In this document: one piece after another, positions 22,266 through 33,191 of the stretch | Layout of the letters: each line of letters begins with the position of its first letter | Position numbering within the stretch: position 1 is the stretch's first letter | DNA from: Scytalidium lignicola | Lineage: Eukaryota; Ascomycota; Leotiomycetes | Length of the DNA: 45,397 nt | Assembly: GCA_002812745.2 (NCBI GenBank) | Contig: NCSJ02000333.1 | Coordinates: forward strand, 1 to 45,397 | Reading direction: 5' to 3' | Notes under the pieces: generated by a model | The model's database searches: none | What the model was told of the DNA's origin: nothing | The model's input: only the letters and a program-made list of their open reading frames with translations | Position numbers and translations under genes: made by a program

Positions 22266-23382
22266 TTACCTTATCTCCTCTACTCGTGGTTCTATATTTG
22301 ACTCTGGGTTCGTAATGTGATACTCTTCCACTATAGTTACTGGAAGCGGTACAGCCTTCGCATCCTTTGGCCGACTCAACAACATCCATCTTTCATCATT
22401 CACTCTCATCACTCGATTCTCGTCCTTCCACTTCAACAACTGATCATAGTCCCAGCATTGTTTGGTTATATCATAATCAGGATATGGCGGCAACATATGT
22501 TCCACCCAGTTGTATGTTATTAACTCCACGCTCGGCTGGCACATGAGATGATGCGCAAGTATCTCTTGACAGTGTGATACATGAAAATGATAACTGATTG
22601 ACGAACCATTTGGAAAGTACTTTTCGTAGTTGTGGTATAAACTTTTTCGCAGTATATTCAGGCAATGAACAAGATGAATGCCGTCCAGCTGGGCTATATA
22701 GGCATCTGAACCATATCCCCAGCTTTCTGGGGCCTTGACCGCTGTTGATGGATCCTTTCCAAGGCGTCTGACATCATCACTTGAAATTATGATAGCATTT
22801 ATATCAGTGGCACGTTCCCAGGCTGCATCAACTTCCTCGCTGGGATCTTGTCGAAATATTGATCTCGGCGAACTAAGAGGGTAACTTTTGAACGCGTCAG
22901 GACCCCATTTCGGCTTCAGATCATCAAGCGCAGTTGCTGCATATAGTTTTTAGAAGAGCTTTTATCAAAATTTAAGGGTATTACTCACAGTAAAATGTTG
23001 TTTGACGCAGGATGTCGCACCCATTAGAGGATTTGAGATGTAGAATTAATGATACAATCAGGCAGAAGATTGAGACAATGAATACGAGTATATTCATTAA
23101 GATGAGGCGTCTGGGCCATGGGGATCGTCCTATGGATAATGAGTCTATAATTTTGCTAAAGGAATCGATCCCACTTACCACACGTTTCTTTGTATCCATA
23201 ATTGCTGTCTTCATCACTTGGCAGTAACGGAGAAAACTGGATACCATCTTCTAGCTTCTACGATGTTAGCAGCAATATGAATACTAAGAGAATTCACGTA
23301 CATATCTAAACTTCTTCTTTAATTCGGTAAATGCTGTTTTTATGCGAGATTGTTGTGTTGAGAGGTCCGACGTTGATGCCAT
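22266..23382 (-). CDS. UstYa-family (DUF3328) oxidase-like membrane protein, four exons
   Basis: UstYa-family proteins catalyse oxidative steps such as cyclisation or chlorination in fungal peptide and RiPP pathways and are usually anchored in a membrane. Exons on the minus strand are 23382-23302, 23257-23179, 23129-22989 and 22936-22266. The introns are 44, 49 and 52 bp with GT-AG ends, and the frame closes exactly to 323 residues. Residues 1-54 are cytosolic-like with the segment FSPLLPSDEDS. About 60-85 form one transmembrane helix (LILMNILVFIVSIFCLIV). The luminal part carries VDAAWERAT and the two hallmark HxxHC motifs, HLVHC (188-192) and HVSHC (219-223). No lesions are seen. A forkhead-like gene and an FAD oxidase follow within 5 kb, but no precursor peptide was found, so the pathway is unknown. 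Confidence 0.9.
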
Positions 23383-23764
23383 CTTCCTAAATAAGTCGAT
23401 CACAAGTCGAAGTTCGAGGGTTGCATACGGGTATACAAGAAAATGACAACTGGTTTGGTCTTCAGACTTTCAAGGATACACCTACTATTATCAGTACCAT
23501 GCGTCGGAAAATATGCAACTTTGCAATCTCCCCATTGATCAAATTATGATCGTCAGTGTTTCAGTATGCACAGTCAGCTATTTTCGCAATCGTGGGTACT
23601 CAGTACATGAACATGACATCAGCTCCTCCTCAACATAGAGAAGCCAGGTTTCTTATTGTGGGGGCATGTATGCAAGGCAATTCTTAAATAGCTACCGATA
23701 CCTCCGTACTGATCATAATCATTCGATGCAACGCAGCGCTTTGGGCGGGTGCCAGCGGCAACCT

Positions 23765-23995
23765 TTACTTTAGTAAAGCATCTTCTGTGCTCAGTGAAAC
23801 AGAATAATTAGTTGGATCTAGAACAAGTAATGGTCTATAAAGATAAATCTTTGGTTTTTGTGTAACATTGTTAAGTAAGCGTTCGCAGAACTTTAGAAGT
23901 GATTTAACTGCACAATGATCATCACTGCTAAAACACTGTCTCGGAAAAATACACAAGCTAGCCTTCAGGTTGCTTGAGTGACTACCTCCGTACAC
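23765..23995 (-). CDS. unrecognised open stretch, possibly a gene fragment
   Basis: A minus-strand frame of 76 codons without an ATG at its head (first codon GTG) reads like a genuine protein: SLCIFPRQCFSSDDH, LLKFCERLLNN and IYLYRPLLVLDPTNYSVSL. It ends at a normal stop. The same frame appears to continue upstream for a few codons (VRKSIVYGGS). I do not recognise the family. It may be the C-terminal remnant of a larger gene. The rest of 23383-24352 shows nothing else. Confidence 0.3.
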   Translation of the reverse strand: MYGGSHSSNLKASLCIFPRQCFSSDDHCAVKSLLKFCERLLNNVTQKPKIYLYRPLLVLDPTNYSVSLSTEDALLK

Positions 23996-24352
23996 GATTG
24001 ATTTTCTAACGAATGGAAATAATTCACGCTATAACTGGTCTCCTGCTACTCAGTCTGTTAACCAATTCTAATATTAGGTTAAATACTATATATACGCATT
24101 AAGTAGATATTCATCAGCTTAGATTCAAATTTTGTTATTATCTGTTCAAACTAAAGAATTATGATTTGGACCCATTGGTTCGTTGACCCAAGCAGTCTAA
24201 ATAACAGCTTTTCATATCTCTTACATACGAAACTTGAATTTTCTGGTTTATCTTTTTGAAATATTTGCCTTCCACGTATTTTTCGTATTTGTTAAAAGTT
24301 TGTTTCTCCTATAATTGTTACACAGATATTTCCATATAAACTCCTAAACATT

Positions 24353-26395
24353 ATGTCCAAAAGCGAGGCGGCTACTCAGGTCGTTTTAAGTCCACATTAA
24401 AGATCTATCCGGTCTGACACACAAAGTGCAACTTTATCATCACCTCCTTCAAGGATGGATAACACCCCGGATGCGCAACGATATGATAAATCAGGCGTTG
24501 AACCCTTGTTGAAGATACTAAACCCTATCCTAGACGCAGAAAGGGTAGAGAGACGATCAAAAATCACATTGCCCCATATTTGGATGGTTGTTTCACCTTT
24601 TCACGACGAATGTAAGTCCGAGGAAAGAACGCTTCCTCCAGCTCCGTCAGCAGTTCAGTTAAGCTGGTCGCCAACCTCATCTTCCAGCATTCAACCAATG
24701 AGTTCATGGATATCTCCTGTACATTGGAGGTGGAATATGGTGAATGAACTGCCTGGAACTATAAAGAGTACCTTCAATCAGCTAAGTGGATCAACAAATT
24801 CGGCCCTTCTGCCATATCTGTGGCAGCTCCCTTACCGTGTATCAAACTTTGATACTGAATCTAGCTTAAGAACTCAGATAGCAACAGGGTCTGAGAATAC
24901 TTGTTACTTCGACGAGACTAGAGATAACAATTCACTAAAGCAACTAGACGTTCTAACGCGGTATTTTGAGTGGGAGCATCCAATAGATCCTTCTAAAGAC
25001 ACATTAGAAGTTGCGTCTATCTTGATTTCCATGTCCCAAGACTCAAGCTCCCAGATTCTAGATATTGGTATGAATACTAGCTTCAACAATGAGAAAAGTT
25101 CCATGCCCTTGAAAACTACTATTGGGTTAAATGAAGCCCATCAATCTTTGAAGGAGATCCATGATTTCAATCTACCTCAGCTTCATTCAATTAGTGAAGA
25201 TAAGCACGCCGTATGTCGTGAATCAACCTTACACTCTCCTATACCCATCAACCCTTCAAGTCTACTAAAACCAATTAATCAATCCCCACCGTTACTTCCA
25301 AGAAGAATAAAGTTCCCCGATGAAAAGATCGACGATGGAACGGCTCTGCTATTCTCCGTTGGAGAGGTACATCATAACCAAGATAGATCTCCACGGGTGC
25401 CTAAGATTTTGAGGCTCCAGGTCCGGGTCTTGACGCTCGGAAATATGTAATTGTAGGACACTTCCCACAGGTTGACACACCACAAAATAAAGTTCGCCCT
25501 CCTCCACCTCTGGGACTCGATTCTGAAGGAAGGCTGGTAAGTAAAGAAACGAGCAAGTCTCATACTGAGGAGGTGGTTTGGGAAAATCAACGCTCTCCTA
25601 GCTGGAATTACTTGATCTATGGAATGCTAGTACGATCGCCAACCCAGGAAATGACCCTCAACGAGCTTTTTTCCAGCATTATTGCCTGGTGCCCAAATAA
25701 AAAACATAGAAATAAGCCAAGGGATGATGGATCTCTTCAACATGCGTTGACTACTTGTAACAAGTTTGTCAATATCACTATCCCGAGGGACGATATAACT
25801 ACTGGGAAGCAAACTGATGGAAGAAAAGGACTTTGGCGTATTCGAAATGTGAATGAAGTTGCACAGAGTAAGGAATTAGAGAAGACTACTTGGACAGATG
25901 AAGCAAATAAAAAAGGCACTGTTAAAAGACCTTTGAGAGCAGTTAAAATGATGCGAAAGAGAAGAGCAACCAACGAACTCGAGAATCATAGATCGGACCA
26001 TTAGAGGCAATATCAAGAAGCAGATCATATTGAAAGAAAAGCACCAGAAAATAGCCCTGTTAAGGGAGACAAAATTACCGTGATTCAACGATCTATAAAT
26101 GCAGATACGGACAGCTGCATTGTGGTCGCACACCCTAGTTTAGATATTTCTGCTGATTATTCATACGAACTCAAAACCCCTTTTAAACGAACATTTTAAA
26201 AATGCACATATAATTATATCCAGCAGTGTTAAGAATAGAAGACTGCTTAACCCTGATGATCTAGACGGTCTAGGTAATTCAGATTCTCGCTCTAGGAATA
26301 TAGGATATTTGCATAGGTTAGCAAGAAAAGAAGGGAAGGGACGAAAGGTATCTCCAAATGGAAAAGAAAGGATCCTGTTTGAGTCGTCGAACNTT
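24353..26395 (+). pseudogene. forkhead-like winged-helix regulator, decaying gene
   Basis: The main frame (24455-25366, then 25471-26001 after a 104-bp intron ending CTTCCCACAG) encodes about 481 residues. Residues about 342-425 resemble a forkhead domain: SPSWNYLIYGMLVRSP, MTLNELFSSIIAWCP, SLQHALTTCNKFV and GLWRI match the helix order and conserved positions. Such proteins bind DNA in the nucleus. Three lesions suggest decay. The same frame opens upstream at ATG 24353 but has TAA at 24398. TAG at 26002 is followed in frame by about 65 readable codons. A one-base shift in TTTTAAAAA (about 26194-26202) then opens another roughly 60 codons. A shorter product from 24455 to 26004 could still be made. 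The domain call is from pattern only. Confidence 0.6.
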
Positions 26396-26832
26396 TTTCT
26401 CCATATTAGGTAAAATTGTGTGTGGCTTTCACTAACGCGATATCTGATTTATAAGAGTATTATATAGATTTTCTTTCTTCTTAAACAGTCACAGCTAATC
26501 TGCGTGTATTAAACCTTATCATTAACTTTCTTGACCAACAACAGATTCAACTGTTCTCAATCCATTTTACGCGTATATTCAATACAGTCTATTAGTAAAT
26601 TTGGTAGTTGGTTGACGAATTGGCGAATGGACCAGCCCATGCACATAACAAAGTAGTAAAATTGGTGATTAGGCTAGAACATCTTAAATAATGCGTCATA
26701 TTTGATTCTATGTGCTTTGTTAACATTTTTATTTTTCCTCTCGACGACAGCCAAGCTGGAAAATGTAAATGTTCATGATGAACAAAAACTAAACAGCTAG
26801 TGTAGCATAACAATTATAACTAACTAATAAGA

Positions 26833-28224
26833 CTATAACTTCTGCTGGATTTTCTCATATTCTAATGGCACCCGCATATAAGAATAGAATCGTCCGTAAG
26901 GATCATATTTACGTCGCAACGCCTCTAGCCGTTTGTAGTTTTCTGTTGCCATGAACTTAGCTGGATGTCCTACCAAATTTTCATCAGCCAATTGTATGCC
27001 TTTTGAGAACTGATCCATAGATCTAATTGAATCAACCACATAATCCGCATGCTTCTTATCATCAGCCGGATTATCACCAATCGCGTACAGCGACATCCAT
27101 AATTTTGACTCTAAAGAGAATGCCATATTGGCAAGCTTTTTGATGGGTGATGGCTCCCACCACAATATATAGAGGTGAGAAGGAGCTGGAGGAAGGCTGT
27201 CAACCACGTGTTTGAGATGTGGGACCAGATCTGCTGCAGGAGTGTCAGTCCATATATTATCTGCTTCGTAGCGTCGTCCCCGGTTATCCAAGAGCTCGTC
27301 AAACCGTTTCAGCATATCTGGCAAAGTGCATCGGACGAATCGGCTAGAGAGAAGGGTATTCTTAATCACAGGTAAATCATCCAACATTTTAAGACCCTGG
27401 AGTGATTCGGCCTCGGAATCTGAGAGAGCATCACCACACAACGCAATGGTCTTTTCCGAAAAGCCATCTTGGTCATGGCCGATAAAAGCGGACATTTCTA
27501 GAGAACGTGGCAGCTTTGGTGCTATCTCCTCGGCCTGGACCATCAACTGATCCAGACACGATACTGGTAAAATATAGCGACTAGTCATAATTCTCTTAGG
27601 AAGCGTATATAACTGGAGATACCAGCGTGTGATGACCGAAAAGTAACCGCAACCTGCTCCTCTAGCAGCCCAGTAATAGTCGGAATTTTCATTAGCATCA
27701 GCGTGCAAAAGTTCTCCTGCTGAATTAACCAGGTCAATTGCCATAACACTTTGGCATCCTATTCCCCATTTCCTGGAGTTCCAGCCAAATCCTCCTTGGA
27801 GTAGAAAGCCTCCAATACCCACGGTAGGGCAGTGACCAGAAGGGAACATCAACCCATGAGGTCGTAGCAGGTCATTAAGATCAGATCCATAAGCTCCTGT
27901 CTCAACAACCGCGGTTCTCTCCTGAACGTCGAATTGGATTCCCTTCATTTGTTCCATATCAAGAAGCATTCCGCCCTCCCTAAGGAATGATGCCGTCCAC
28001 GAATGGCCACCTGATTTAATGCCAATTGTCATTCTTGTCTCATTTGCGTGTCTCACCGCTTGCACAACATGGTCGTCACACTTCGGGAAAGCAATGATTT
28101 CTGGATAACGGTCTGGCACACGGCCATTCCACACTGCCTTTTTACGTGCCTCCTCATAGCCTGGTTGGCCCCGACGGAGATATGGAAAAGTCCAATTAAC
28201 CATCTCGGCGATATAGCGATACAC
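26833..28224 (-). CDS. FAD-linked oxidase, berberine-bridge-enzyme type
   Basis: Enzymes of this family oxidise alcohols, amines or C-H bonds with a covalently bound FAD and pass electrons to oxygen; many act in secondary metabolism. The gene is a single exon of 463 residues. The PCMH-type FAD domain spans about residues 40-215. His74 in KSGGHSW and Cys132 in GHCPTVGIGG are the two residues that attach FAD in bicovalent members. The C-terminal BBE segment is present (NYKRLEALRRKYDPYGRF). There is no signal peptide, so a cytosolic form is likely, unlike many secreted fungal members. The reading frame is intact. It is tail-to-tail with the forkhead-like gene and 3.5 kb from the UstYa gene. The substrate is unknown. 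Confidence 0.92.
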   Translation of the reverse strand: MYRYIAEMVNWTFPYLRRGQPGYEEARKKAVWNGRVPDRYPEIIAFPKCDDHVVQAVRHANETRMTIGIKSGGHSWTASFLREGGMLLDMEQMKGIQFDVQERTAVVETGAYGSDLNDLLRPHGLMFPSGHCPTVGIGGFLLQGGFGWNSRKWGIGCQSVMAIDLVNSAGELLHADANENSDYYWAARGAGCGYFSVITRWYLQLYTLPKRIMTSRYILPVSCLDQLMVQAEEIAPKLPRSLEMSAFIGHDQDGFSEKTIALCGDALSDSEAESLQGLKMLDDLPVIKNTLLSSRFVRCTLPDMLKRFDELLDNRGRRYEADNIWTDTPAADLVPHLKHVVDSLPPAPSHLYILWWEPSPIKKLANMAFSLESKLWMSLYAIGDNPADDKKHADYVVDSIRSMDQFSKGIQLADENLVGHPAKFMATENYKRLEALRRKYDPYGRFYSYMRVPLEYEKIQQKL

Positions 28225-29402
28225 TTGTTGATTGGAGAGCTTAACAATGGTGGAAGAATAGAACTAGAGCTAAAAATAAAACCGATAGATCATGAATAAA
28301 TGTATAGACTGGGTATAGCCAATCTATTATATCCCTTCCCCTCGATCTTATCGAATAACACACAATATTTCGCGATGTCCCACCCAATTTTTGAGCAAGA
28401 AGAACTATACAAAGTGACCTTTATTTCGGTCCCGCTAGATTAACTTGATCTACTCCGTATAAAAGAAGAAAATCCACACCCGTATTAAACCCGCGATATC
28501 CGCGGAGAATTCTCCCCCCGCATGTAGGCAAGTGAAGCTCTATTCGAGAATCTGGGGTAAGTAAAGTTTACAAGCACTTGCTAGTCCCGCAATATGAATG
28601 TCCTCTCGGGGGTAATTATTGGCCACACGTGGGACCTAACAATAGTCTCAATGAGAGAAGATTGGCATGCTTGAATCGTATATGCTCAAGTGGGACCTTC
28701 TGCTCCCAGCTTATGTAGACTGCAGTGACAGCAAAAGGTAGCCATAATTTGTAATTACCACATCTTTTCGACATACGTTTAAGAAGGGTACTATCATCCT
28801 GTAATTCAAATTAGATCTTTATAGGTTTGCAACCTAACTCCTGCTTGGAGAAGAGCGAAATAGGTGCGGCTAATGTCGTTTTGAAATGAGCCGAGTTGGT
28901 TGTATTCAGATCGATTTGCATCGACAATATCGACAACATTTGCGACCAGAATCGGATCGCCACCTGTCTATATACGAATTGTAAGGAGCCTCAATACCAC
29001 GCTTGTTAAATGGCGCGGCCGCCAACTTAACCCACTTCGACTAGGTCTTGATGGCGCTGCGGCACGGAAGTTCCTGTGTCAATGTTTTCATAGAGGCGTG
29101 TTGAGGGATCCGACACATTATATCACCATTTACAAAAGAACAGCACAAAGTAGTGCAAATTTTAGCAGATTAATAATTTCTCTATTCATAATTCTAGACA
29201 TTCTTCCCGTTTAACCTTGTAGAAAGAATTTTAATCGACAGCATTTATTAAAGATTGCAGTGCAAAGGAAACCCTTTTAGCCTGCGGGTAATACTGCAAT
29301 TCTTGTTGAGACATTGCCGGTCCTTCAATTCCCAGGTTATCACTAGCCGATCCATTTATGGCATTTTTGGATCTGAACTCCGTTGCTGCAACGGAAGCGT
29401 CT
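28225..29402 (-). promoter_or_regulatory. upstream region of the FAD oxidase gene
   Basis: I see no gene here; an open stretch at 28900-29214 (+) has no recognisable content. About 280 bp upstream of the oxidase start there is a perfect 12-bp palindrome, GGAGAATTCTCC (28504-28515), flanked by CGCG and CCCCGC. The surrounding CGG...CCG spacing could suit a zinc-cluster regulator, but this is speculative. Confidence 0.3.
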
Positions 29403-29711
29403 CTAGCGTTTTGTGTTTGAAAAAGGCGCCTCATCTCCAGAGGTATGGGTCGTAGAATATCCAGATCCCTGATTCAGTTTGCTCGAGGTGGAATGCCCTC
29501 CTTTGACTTGATTCTCGGATCGTTTCATTTCTGCAGCCCCTTTATCTGCAATCGTCCGATTTTTCTGTTCACCACCGGGCTCGTCAAAGAGATTATCAAC
29601 AGCTTCCATGGCACCTCCTCGAATCATTTCCCCTGCTCCGTGAACCCCATGAACCCCTCCCTTTATACCATCAGCTATGTTTTGAGCCGTTTTGAGTACT
29701 TTATCAGCCAT
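29403..29711 (-). CDS. small hydrophilic LEA-like protein
   Basis: This is a single-exon gene for 102 residues. The protein has no signal peptide and is almost free of hydrophobic runs. It starts MADKVLKTAQNIADGIKGG, followed by Gly/Ala/His-rich segments (VHGVHGAGE, IRGGAMEAVDN). The middle has a Lys/Glu-rich part (KGAAEMKRSENQVKGG), and a Ser/Thr/Gly-rich tail follows. Short fungal proteins of this kind resemble late-embryogenesis-abundant or conidiation/stress proteins that are thought to protect membranes or proteins during drying. I infer this from composition and general resemblance. No introns or damage are seen. Confidence 0.65.
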   Translation of the reverse strand: MADKVLKTAQNIADGIKGGVHGVHGAGEMIRGGAMEAVDNLFDEPGGEQKNRTIADKGAAEMKRSENQVKGGHSTSSKLNQGSGYSTTHTSGDEAPFSNTKR

Positions 29712-30606
29712 GATGTATTGAATAGGGTTTGAATTATACCGTAGAGTGGTTGAGCGTAAGGGTAGGAATAAATTGAAAAGTTCTCTAGTTTGGACCGATG
29801 TCCTCTACGTCATTATATATCAAATTGCCAGGTTACATGACCATGACGTAACAACATACTCCCAGATTAAGTTTATTTTCGTTGAGCCAATGATCGCAAA
29901 AATTCAGCAATTTTCTTTACACTTAATATTGATAACATATAATTAAACATTACATAATTAAAAGAAGAGACAAAATATGGCCCAACTCTGCTGCACAACT
30001 ACCCTGACGAATCCAACATTATCAACTTCTAATCGGACCACACTGAGATGGAACGGATGTCCCTCATATCCCAAATCTTTCCCGTCTAAAATGCTTTATA
30101 GTAGTCGAGGCATAGCTCTATCAAATCAAGCCAGGATGGCCTAAGGCTGGCTCTCTCAGGACCTTGCAAATTAACTCTGGCAATTTACTCAAGATCCTGT
30201 CCATTGGATACGATACGCGTGTACTACTGTACTCTTGTACTCTTAAACTTCTCAGGCTAAAGTTATATACAGGGATGTTGTCCACATAAAATCCATCAAT
30301 TTCCTAAAATGCAGATAATTGTGCTGCAAGGCAACGACGCTAAAAATAGTTCAAAATGGCTTATGGGGTCCGAGGGGACAATCTAACTTGAAGCATAAAT
30401 TTTTATATGTAAAGGCCTCAGTGAGTTATTTAATAGAAGTAACTGAACTATATACAAAAACTTAAAACAAGATTCAAAATAACAATCCTGAAAGTTTTAG
30501 TCATGCTTAATGTGAAGTAACCTGATTCCATCTGAGAGACGTGAATAACCAAATAGACTAATGCTCGTTATTATACGACTCAGAAATCCAGTACTTCACT
30601 GCTTAT
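29712..30606 (+). other. intergenic, nothing recognised
   Basis: This stretch should include the promoter of the LEA-like gene and the 3' region of the LysM pseudogene. It is AT-rich. I see no supported coding sequence or repeat. Confidence 0.45.
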
Positions 30607-31213
30607 TTAAACGCAAAGAACTTGACCAATTGAGAGATCACAGTTTGCGTCTAACGTAGGATTTAATGATACTAATTCAGATTCAGGTATGCCAAACTCA
30701 TCCGCAATAGCATCGCAGGTATCACCAGAAACAACTGTATATGTACTAGAGCATGACCCAGATGGCCCAGGCGGCCCGGTGGAGGAACCACCAATAGACC
30801 AGTTCAACACGTTAATTTGTGACGCATCGTTCACGTTTTGGCCAAAGTTCGCCCACAAATCAATAGTCATATATAGAGTTTTGAGCACCTTCGTTTGTGT
30901 CCGCAACAGCGGCCTGCTGAGTAACACCGTTGGTGGGGTCCGTTATTGTGACTATCGTGCTGCAGAGAGTATTGTGCTGAGAGGCTCCGAAGGGTGCCAT
31001 AACAGATGCGGGCATTGCGACTAGAGGCATGATGGAGGGAACAACACCAACAAAGTAGGTACTCAGGCCACAGGATCCTACTGTGTAAAACTCTTCACGC
31101 GCTACTGATGCAGCGCTGAATGAGAAGAGTGATCCTGGATTCGTACCTGACGTAGTAACCTAGCGTTTTAGGATTGCGGCTCCAAGGGCAATTGATGCCA
31201 TGACCATAGCCAT
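30607..31213 (-). pseudogene. DPBB (RlpA/expansin-like) plus LysM protein, broken
   Basis: Reading minus from ATG 31213, the frame begins MAMVMASIALGAAILKR, a signal-like segment ending in a Lys-Arg (Kex2) site. It meets TAG at 31160-31162, then reads VTITDPTNGVTQQAAVADTN. That matches the double-psi beta-barrel of expansin/RlpA-like secreted proteins. A one-base shift at about 30861-30883 moves into the frame IDLWANFGQNVN..INVLNWSI, the end of the barrel. A Ser/Gly/Pro linker and one LysM domain (YTVVSGDTCDAIAD...IGQVLCV) end the gene. LysM binds chitin or peptidoglycan. The original was a secreted cell-wall-binding protein; two lesions make the copy inactive. Confidence 0.78.
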
Positions 31214-33191
31214 TGTGGGAAGCGTTAAACTGTACATACTAGACGAAAGAATATAGCTTGAGAAAGGCTAGAAATCGTTCAGTATATTTAATGTGAGAAT
31301 TGACTGTATGTACAGAGACAGTATTGATGATTGTTAAATATTTCAACAGGACGAGATGCTCTACTTATATTGCATTTCTTTTTCACTCTTGTATCCCTAG
31401 AGAGATTGGAATTTCTAGCACTTACGTATTCAAGCACACCTCTAAACAGTCAGCAATCACTACTACGTTACGTTACCATCGAGCTTCAAGAATAAATTAC
31501 TACAAAATGGTGCGGTTTAAACGGGAGGCTTGTTGTACTGTTTATGTACCCGCTAGAAATAAGTTCGGAGCGGCCGAGTTGCTACTAGGGTTATAGGATT
31601 GGTTAGGGGATTAGAAGTAAACTAGTAGGATGCAGGAAGGTACAGTATAGTGCCTACCTAAAAATATTATACTGATACAGCACGTTACATTTTTACAAAA
31701 CGACTAGGAGACAGTTATTAGGGATGTTGGTTTGCGAATAACGTATCCTACGACGCCAACTTTCAAAGAGGCACATACAGCAACGATGAGGGTAGCATCA
31801 TCAAGAGGCTACAACGAGACCGTTGAGCCGCTGCTGAGTATGGACGTAATGACGCTAAGGTCAGTGCTCAAGGATTGCTTCTCCAGCGCTACACTCTGGT
31901 TTGTGGTAATCATGATAAGCATTTTCTGGTAAAATATTCCAAATTAACTTAAGTTAACTTGGGCCCCGTTCGGATTCAGGGGCAAAGAGAGGTTTTGAAA
32001 GCTGAATCCAAACAACCCCTTGCTCCTTTTACTTTTAACCCTTGTTTAGTGCTTTACCCATGTAAGCTCCTTTTGACCAGAGTGACTTTTCGCATAACAG
32101 TGTATAATAATTTCAAGCAATTTGTTACCTGACCTAAGTTTGTCGCCTTTAAGGGGTGGGTTTTCGACCTTTTGAGAATAAAATCAATGAATATTACTTT
32201 TTTGGAGTATATGTAATCCTTTTAACCTAATAAAGGATATAATGTTATTCTATAATTCTTAATAAAAAGATTTCAATAAATTTACATAAATATTATACAT
32301 TTATGCTTAATAAATAAAAGTACATGGTTAAAAATTTTCATAATTAAATCAGTTATATTATATAATACAACTTTCCTTAATAAAGCAAAGCTAATCTAGC
32401 TTTTATTAGTCCGCACGCTAATTAAAAAGGCCAAGAAAAGGAGGGAAAAGGCCTATCGCACCTGTCCGCCAGAAGCCAGCCGCGTTGCCGCAAGGCATTT
32501 CCTTGATTGGCCAGATTAGAACAAGGGAGTACGAAACGTGGGATTGATTATGCTAACCTCAACTACGCGATCACCTGCTGGTTACGTGCTTCCGAGAATT
32601 GTATGCACCTCGGTGCTTTTATAGCAACTCCGATTCATGAGACATGCTTATAAACTTGCTATTATTATTTATAAAATTTATATTTTCCAAAAAAGCTTAG
32701 TTGTATTCTTATATCTACTGAAACATTATGACAAATTTACTTTTACTGGGTAAGTATCGTAAGAAACCTATATTACTAGTTAAATATACCAGGTCTAGTC
32801 TTTAAGAGATTCTTCATTATACCTATTATAGTATAAACATCTAAAGGGTTTAAACCATATACATCAGCACCTTATTTCACAAGTGATGGGTAATCTGAAA
32901 AGGTGATAAACTGAATTTAACCAAGTAGTATAAATACTCTTTTTAAAGGCACGTTGCATGGAACGTTGCAGATGTGTTCAATTCTGTAGTTAGTACTTTT
33001 TGAATGCGGAGAGCGTCCTGATGCTCAATTGCACCGTGATAATTTGTTTCTCTTGATCTATATAAGAAATGAATAGTTCCACAGTTCGAAAGGTTTACTT
33101 GGCAGCCACAATCGACATTTCTAGTTTGCCATCTCAGCCTAGACGCATCTCTCAGCTACCCTTTAAGAATTATCTCAAGCTCTAAATAGCA
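31214..33191 (+). other. intergenic with possible ankyrin remnant and a foldback tract
   Basis: A plus-strand stretch at 31732-31932 contains TMRVASSRGYNETVEPLLSMD, which resembles one ankyrin repeat; it is too little to name a gene. At about 31970-32025 the sequence GGCCCCGTTCGGATTCAG is followed 20 bases later by its imperfect complement (CTGAATCCAAACAACCCC), like the tip of a MITE. An open stretch at 31300-31596 has no recognisable content. From 32,150 to 32,400 the sequence is very AT-rich. The last 200 bases should hold the promoter of the lysozyme-like gene. Confidence 0.35.

Noticed and set aside
28504..28515. Heat-shock element in the oxidase upstream region
   Set aside because: GAA and TTC are directly adjacent and lack the two-base spacing of the nGAAnnTTCn unit.
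23383..30600. A RiPP precursor peptide partner for the UstYa gene
   Set aside because: No frame with a signal peptide followed by repeated core segments and KR sites was found.
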